Shown here: positions 14,051-16,187 of the stretch, in pieces | Numbering within the stretch: position 1 is the first letter of the stretch | Layout: the number at the start of each line of letters is the position of its first letter | NCBI GenBank assembly: GCA_937895785.1 | Contig: CALBKW010000090.1 | Span: forward strand, 1 to 16,187 | Direction: 5' to 3' | DNA: 16,187 nucleotides | Source: an uncultured Candidatus Melainabacteria bacterium | Lineage (GTDB): Bacteria; Cyanobacteriota; Vampirovibrionia; Gastranaerophilales; Gastranaerophilaceae | Position numbers and translations under genes: made by a program | The notes under the pieces: generated by a model | The model's database searches: none | Told to the model about the DNA's origin: nothing | What the model saw: the letters and a program-made list of their open reading frames with translations, nothing else

Positions 14051-14992
14051 TTAATCCTTTATTATTTTTCCACCTTTTTCAATAGATACAATTTCGTTAT
14101 TTTCATTCCAAGTAATTGAGCCATTGATTTTAAGGTCGTGGTATTCATAAGTATTATTTATTAGTTTAAGTGCATCTATGTTTTTTTTCAACAGTCTTTT
14201 AACTATTGTATCTAAAAGACTTGTACTTCCAGCGATTGTACCATTTGCATCAGTAGCTTTCTCTCCATCATAGAAAACATCTTTGTTGCAGAATTTCATT
14301 TGTTTTAATTCACTATCTGTAATCGGCAAACAATCTGAAATCAATAGCACCTTGTTTTTTGGCTTTACCTTTAAGACCAAATTAATCGTATCGTCATTTA
14401 AGTGTACACCGTCTGCAATAATTTCAGTATAAATATCATCATTAATCAGTGCAGATAAGGCAGTTGACTTATTACGGTGTGAAATTCCACTCATAGCATT
14501 AAACAAATGAGTTGCGCCTGTACAATAAGATAAGTCACCACCTACGCAATGTCCAGCTTGAACTTTAACGCCCTTTGAAATTAAATACTTACGTAATTCT
14601 GCATTTTCATCTAATTCTGGCGCGAGGGTTACAATTTTAATCAAATCATCTTCAATTTTTTTATAATTTTCAACTGTAACATCCAAAAATTGTGTTTCGT
14701 CATGAATCCCTTTTTTCAAAGGATTCAAAAAAATACCTTCAATATGAATACCTATCAAGTCTGCCATATCGTTAGTAATGTTTGATTTTGCCTGTTTAAA
14801 CACATCAATTTGGCGTTTTATATTTTCTACATCATCTGTAACTAATGTCGGAAAAAATCCACCAATTCCGTGTCGCAAAAGTTTTTTCGCCAATGCTAAA
14901 ACTTCATCTACTGAGCAGATTGAAAAATCTACTCCAAAAGCACCGTGGAAATGTTGTTCTACCATTAATTTGCTTTGTTTTAAATTTTGCAT
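14051..14992 (-). CDS. nagA: N-acetylglucosamine-6-phosphate deacetylase-like protein, short form
   Basis: NagA removes the acetyl group from GlcNAc-6-phosphate in amino-sugar use and cell-wall recycling. This 313-residue protein keeps the metal-dependent TIM-barrel core: HFH (H14, H16), IHIEGIFLNPLKKGIH (E85), AGHCVGG (H148), ATHLFNAMSGISHR (H162), IIADGVHLND (H197), ISDCLPITD (catalytic Asp220) and the AGSTSLLDTIV loop. These fit the known metal-ligand and general-base positions. Family members are usually about 380 residues and begin with a roughly 50-residue beta-sandwich part; here the protein starts directly before HxH, and the C-terminal part of that small domain (ITWNENNEIVSIEKGG) is also short. 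The ATG shares one base with the murE stop (TAATG), and no upstream start is available outside murE, so the short form looks real. It is likely active but divergent (GHC for GHS, SDC for TDA); another amidohydrolase substrate is possible. Confidence 0.85.
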   Translation of the reverse strand: MQNLKQSKLMVEQHFHGAFGVDFSICSVDEVLALAKKLLRHGIGGFFPTLVTDDVENIKRQIDVFKQAKSNITNDMADLIGIHIEGIFLNPLKKGIHDETQFLDVTVENYKKIEDDLIKIVTLAPELDENAELRKYLISKGVKVQAGHCVGGDLSYCTGATHLFNAMSGISHRNKSTALSALINDDIYTEIIADGVHLNDDTINLVLKVKPKNKVLLISDCLPITDSELKQMKFCNKDVFYDGEKATDANGTIAGSTSLLDTIVKRLLKKNIDALKLINNTYEYHDLKINGSITWNENNEIVSIEKGGKIIKD

Positions 14993-16187
14993 TATTTTCC
15001 AAAAACCTTTGCTGCTTCTTCCCTATCGTCAAAGTGAATTGTTTTGTCTTTTAAAATTTGGTAATCTTCATGACCTTTTCCAGCAATAATTACAACATCT
15101 TTTTCGTTGCTCAAATTCTTCAATAAAGCAATTGCACTGCCTCTATCAGGTTCAACAACAACTTTATCAGTATCTACTGACTTAAACCCAGCCATAATGT
15201 CAGAAATTATTTGGTCTGGATTTTCACTTCTTGGATTGTCACTTGTAACTACAACTTTATCAGAAAGTTTTTCTGCAATAGCTGCCATTTTAGGACGTTT
15301 TGTTGCATCTCTGTCACCACCACAACCGAACAAACATATTAAGTTTCCGCCAGCAGGTGTAATTTCACGACCAGCTTTTAAAACATTCTCCAAGCCATCT
15401 GGAGTGTGCGCATAATCTACAATAACCATTGGTTTCTTGTGTACAATTTCAAATCTACCCGCAACACCTTTTACATTGGCAAGAGCATCTATTGCTTCTG
15501 ATAGGTCAAGTCCCTGAGTTATAGCAACTGTAAGAGCAGCTAAAACATTATATACACTAAACATTCCATTCATGTGAAGTTGTACAGAGTAAGTTGCATT
15601 ATTTGTTTTTAACGTGAATGATGCACCATCAGTTGTAAATTCAACATTTTGAGCCATTACATCTGCATCTTTTTTTACACCATAAGTTAAAACTCTTACA
15701 CCTTGTGAAACTACACCTAAAAATCTTTCAGCGTATTCGTCATCAGCATTAATTACTGCAAAACCGCCTTCTTTTAAACCTTTGAATAAAATAGCTTTTG
15801 CTTCAAAATAGTTATCCATTGTAATGTGGTAATCTAAGTGATCTTGAGTTAAGTTAGTAAGTACAGCTCCTTTGAAATCACAATTACCGACACGTCTTTG
15901 TTCTAATGCATGAGAGCTAACCTCCATTGCAACATTGTCAATATGATTTTCAAATTTGATTTGATGTAACAATCGTTGTAATTCAGGCGCTTGTGGAGTT
16001 GTGTGCTTTGCTTCTCGGTAGAAATCTTTAGAATTAAGCTTGTAACCTAGTGTACCAATCAAAGCGCAACGTTTTTCTGCATGTTCAAATATTTTTTGAA
16101 TTAAGTGAGTTACTGTTGTTTTACCGTTTGTACCTGTAACTCCAATCAAATTAATTGTCTTTGAAGGTGAATTATAAAATGCATCTG
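14992..16187 (-). CDS. murE: UDP-MurNAc-tripeptide synthetase MurE, meso-DAP type (5' end missing at window edge)
   Basis: MurE adds the third amino acid to UDP-MurNAc-L-Ala-D-Glu in the cytoplasm, using ATP. About 398 C-terminal residues are present. The reading frame continues to the right edge (FYNSPSKTINLIGVTGTNGKTT, the usual MurE lead-in), so the apparent TTG start at 16149 is internal. Seen are the ATP loop GVTGTNGKTTV, the domain with HTTPQAPELQRLL and MEVSSHALEQRRV, LTNLTQDHLDYH (with the lysine loop after it at FEAKAILF), DYAHTPDGLENVL, GCGGDRDATKRPKM, DNPRSENP and GKGHEDYQ. DNPR is the signature of meso-diaminopimelate enzymes, unlike lysine-adding MurE. The N-terminal UDP-binding part (roughly 95-100 residues) is outside. 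The stop codon overlaps the start of the NagA-like gene. No anomaly is seen. Confidence 0.96.
   Translation of the reverse strand, partial: DAFYNSPSKTINLIGVTGTNGKTTVTHLIQKIFEHAEKRCALIGTLGYKLNSKDFYREAKHTTPQAPELQRLLHQIKFENHIDNVAMEVSSHALEQRRVGNCDFKGAVLTNLTQDHLDYHITMDNYFEAKAILFKGLKEGGFAVINADDEYAERFLGVVSQGVRVLTYGVKKDADVMAQNVEFTTDGASFTLKTNNATYSVQLHMNGMFSVYNVLAALTVAITQGLDLSEAIDALANVKGVAGRFEIVHKKPMVIVDYAHTPDGLENVLKAGREITPAGGNLICLFGCGGDRDATKRPKMAAIAEKLSDKVVVTSDNPRSENPDQIISDIMAGFKSVDTDKVVVEPDRGSAIALLKNLSNEKDVVIIAGKGHEDYQILKDKTIHFDDREEAAKVFGK

Noticed and set aside
14778..15089. Plus-strand frames opposite nagA and murE
   Set aside because: They are antisense to genes with clear motifs, and their composition is that of reverse-complemented codons.
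16147..16149. TTG as the murE start codon
   Set aside because: The open frame continues upstream with the normal MurE sequence before the ATP loop, so this Leu codon is internal and the true start is outside the window.
1..16187. Mobile element, CRISPR array, prophage, tRNA or defence island
   Set aside because: No transposase, integrase, regular repeat array, tRNA-like fold or defence domain was seen; gene order and composition look like ordinary chromosome.

Overview
The window is AT-rich, protein-dense bacterial chromosome with ordinary bacterial start and stop signals. The gene set points to a Gram-negative-type cell: MurE carries the DNPR motif of meso-diaminopimelate-adding enzymes, and there is a class A penicillin-binding protein and an exported SLH-domain protein of a kind common in the cyanobacterial lineage. 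Low GC, the SLH protein, PilZ and TPR genes, and a hypothetical protein with an N-terminal NFGS motif together suggest a gut-type Vampirovibrionia/Melainabacteria (Gastranaerophilales-like) genome. That placement is inference from gene content and was not tested by a search.

Layout. From the left edge to about 10.0 kb everything reads on the minus strand: secA (3' part cut off by the edge), a 531-residue TPR protein, a PilZ c-di-GMP receptor, an unknown 185-residue protein, a four-carbon acid sugar kinase family protein, ssb, two tandem plsC-type acyltransferases, a roughly 300-bp gene-free stretch with a compound hairpin, an SLH-domain protein and a YkgJ-like cysteine-cluster protein. A 69-bp, almost pure AT divergent spacer follows. 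The only plus-strand unit is a class A PBP gene followed by lysS, closed by a strong GC-rich hairpin that can terminate transcription from both sides. To the right, on the minus strand again, are murE (5' end cut off by the edge), a NagA-like deacetylase lacking its N-terminal domain, and a small two-helix membrane protein. These three are tightly packed and overlap or nearly touch.

How the genes fit together. Much of the window concerns the envelope: MurE makes UDP-MurNAc-tripeptide, the class A PBP polymerises and cross-links peptidoglycan, the NagA-like enzyme probably handles GlcNAc-6-phosphate in amino-sugar recycling, the PlsC pair makes phosphatidic acid, SecA drives protein export, and the SLH protein may link outer layers to the wall. 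LysRS and SSB are information-processing housekeeping genes. PilZ and TPR form a two-gene unit, probably c-di-GMP responsive. Nothing here is a mobile element, a CRISPR array or a recognisable defence island.

The points most worth a second look are all modest: a perfect 35-bp palindrome over a promoter, apparent leaderless or near-leaderless promoters for two neighbouring genes, a 49-bp nested hairpin, a VirB10/TrbI-like motif pattern in the C-terminal part of the SLH protein, altered motif III in both PlsC paralogues, and a NagA without its N-terminal part. No whole new system is supported by what can be seen.
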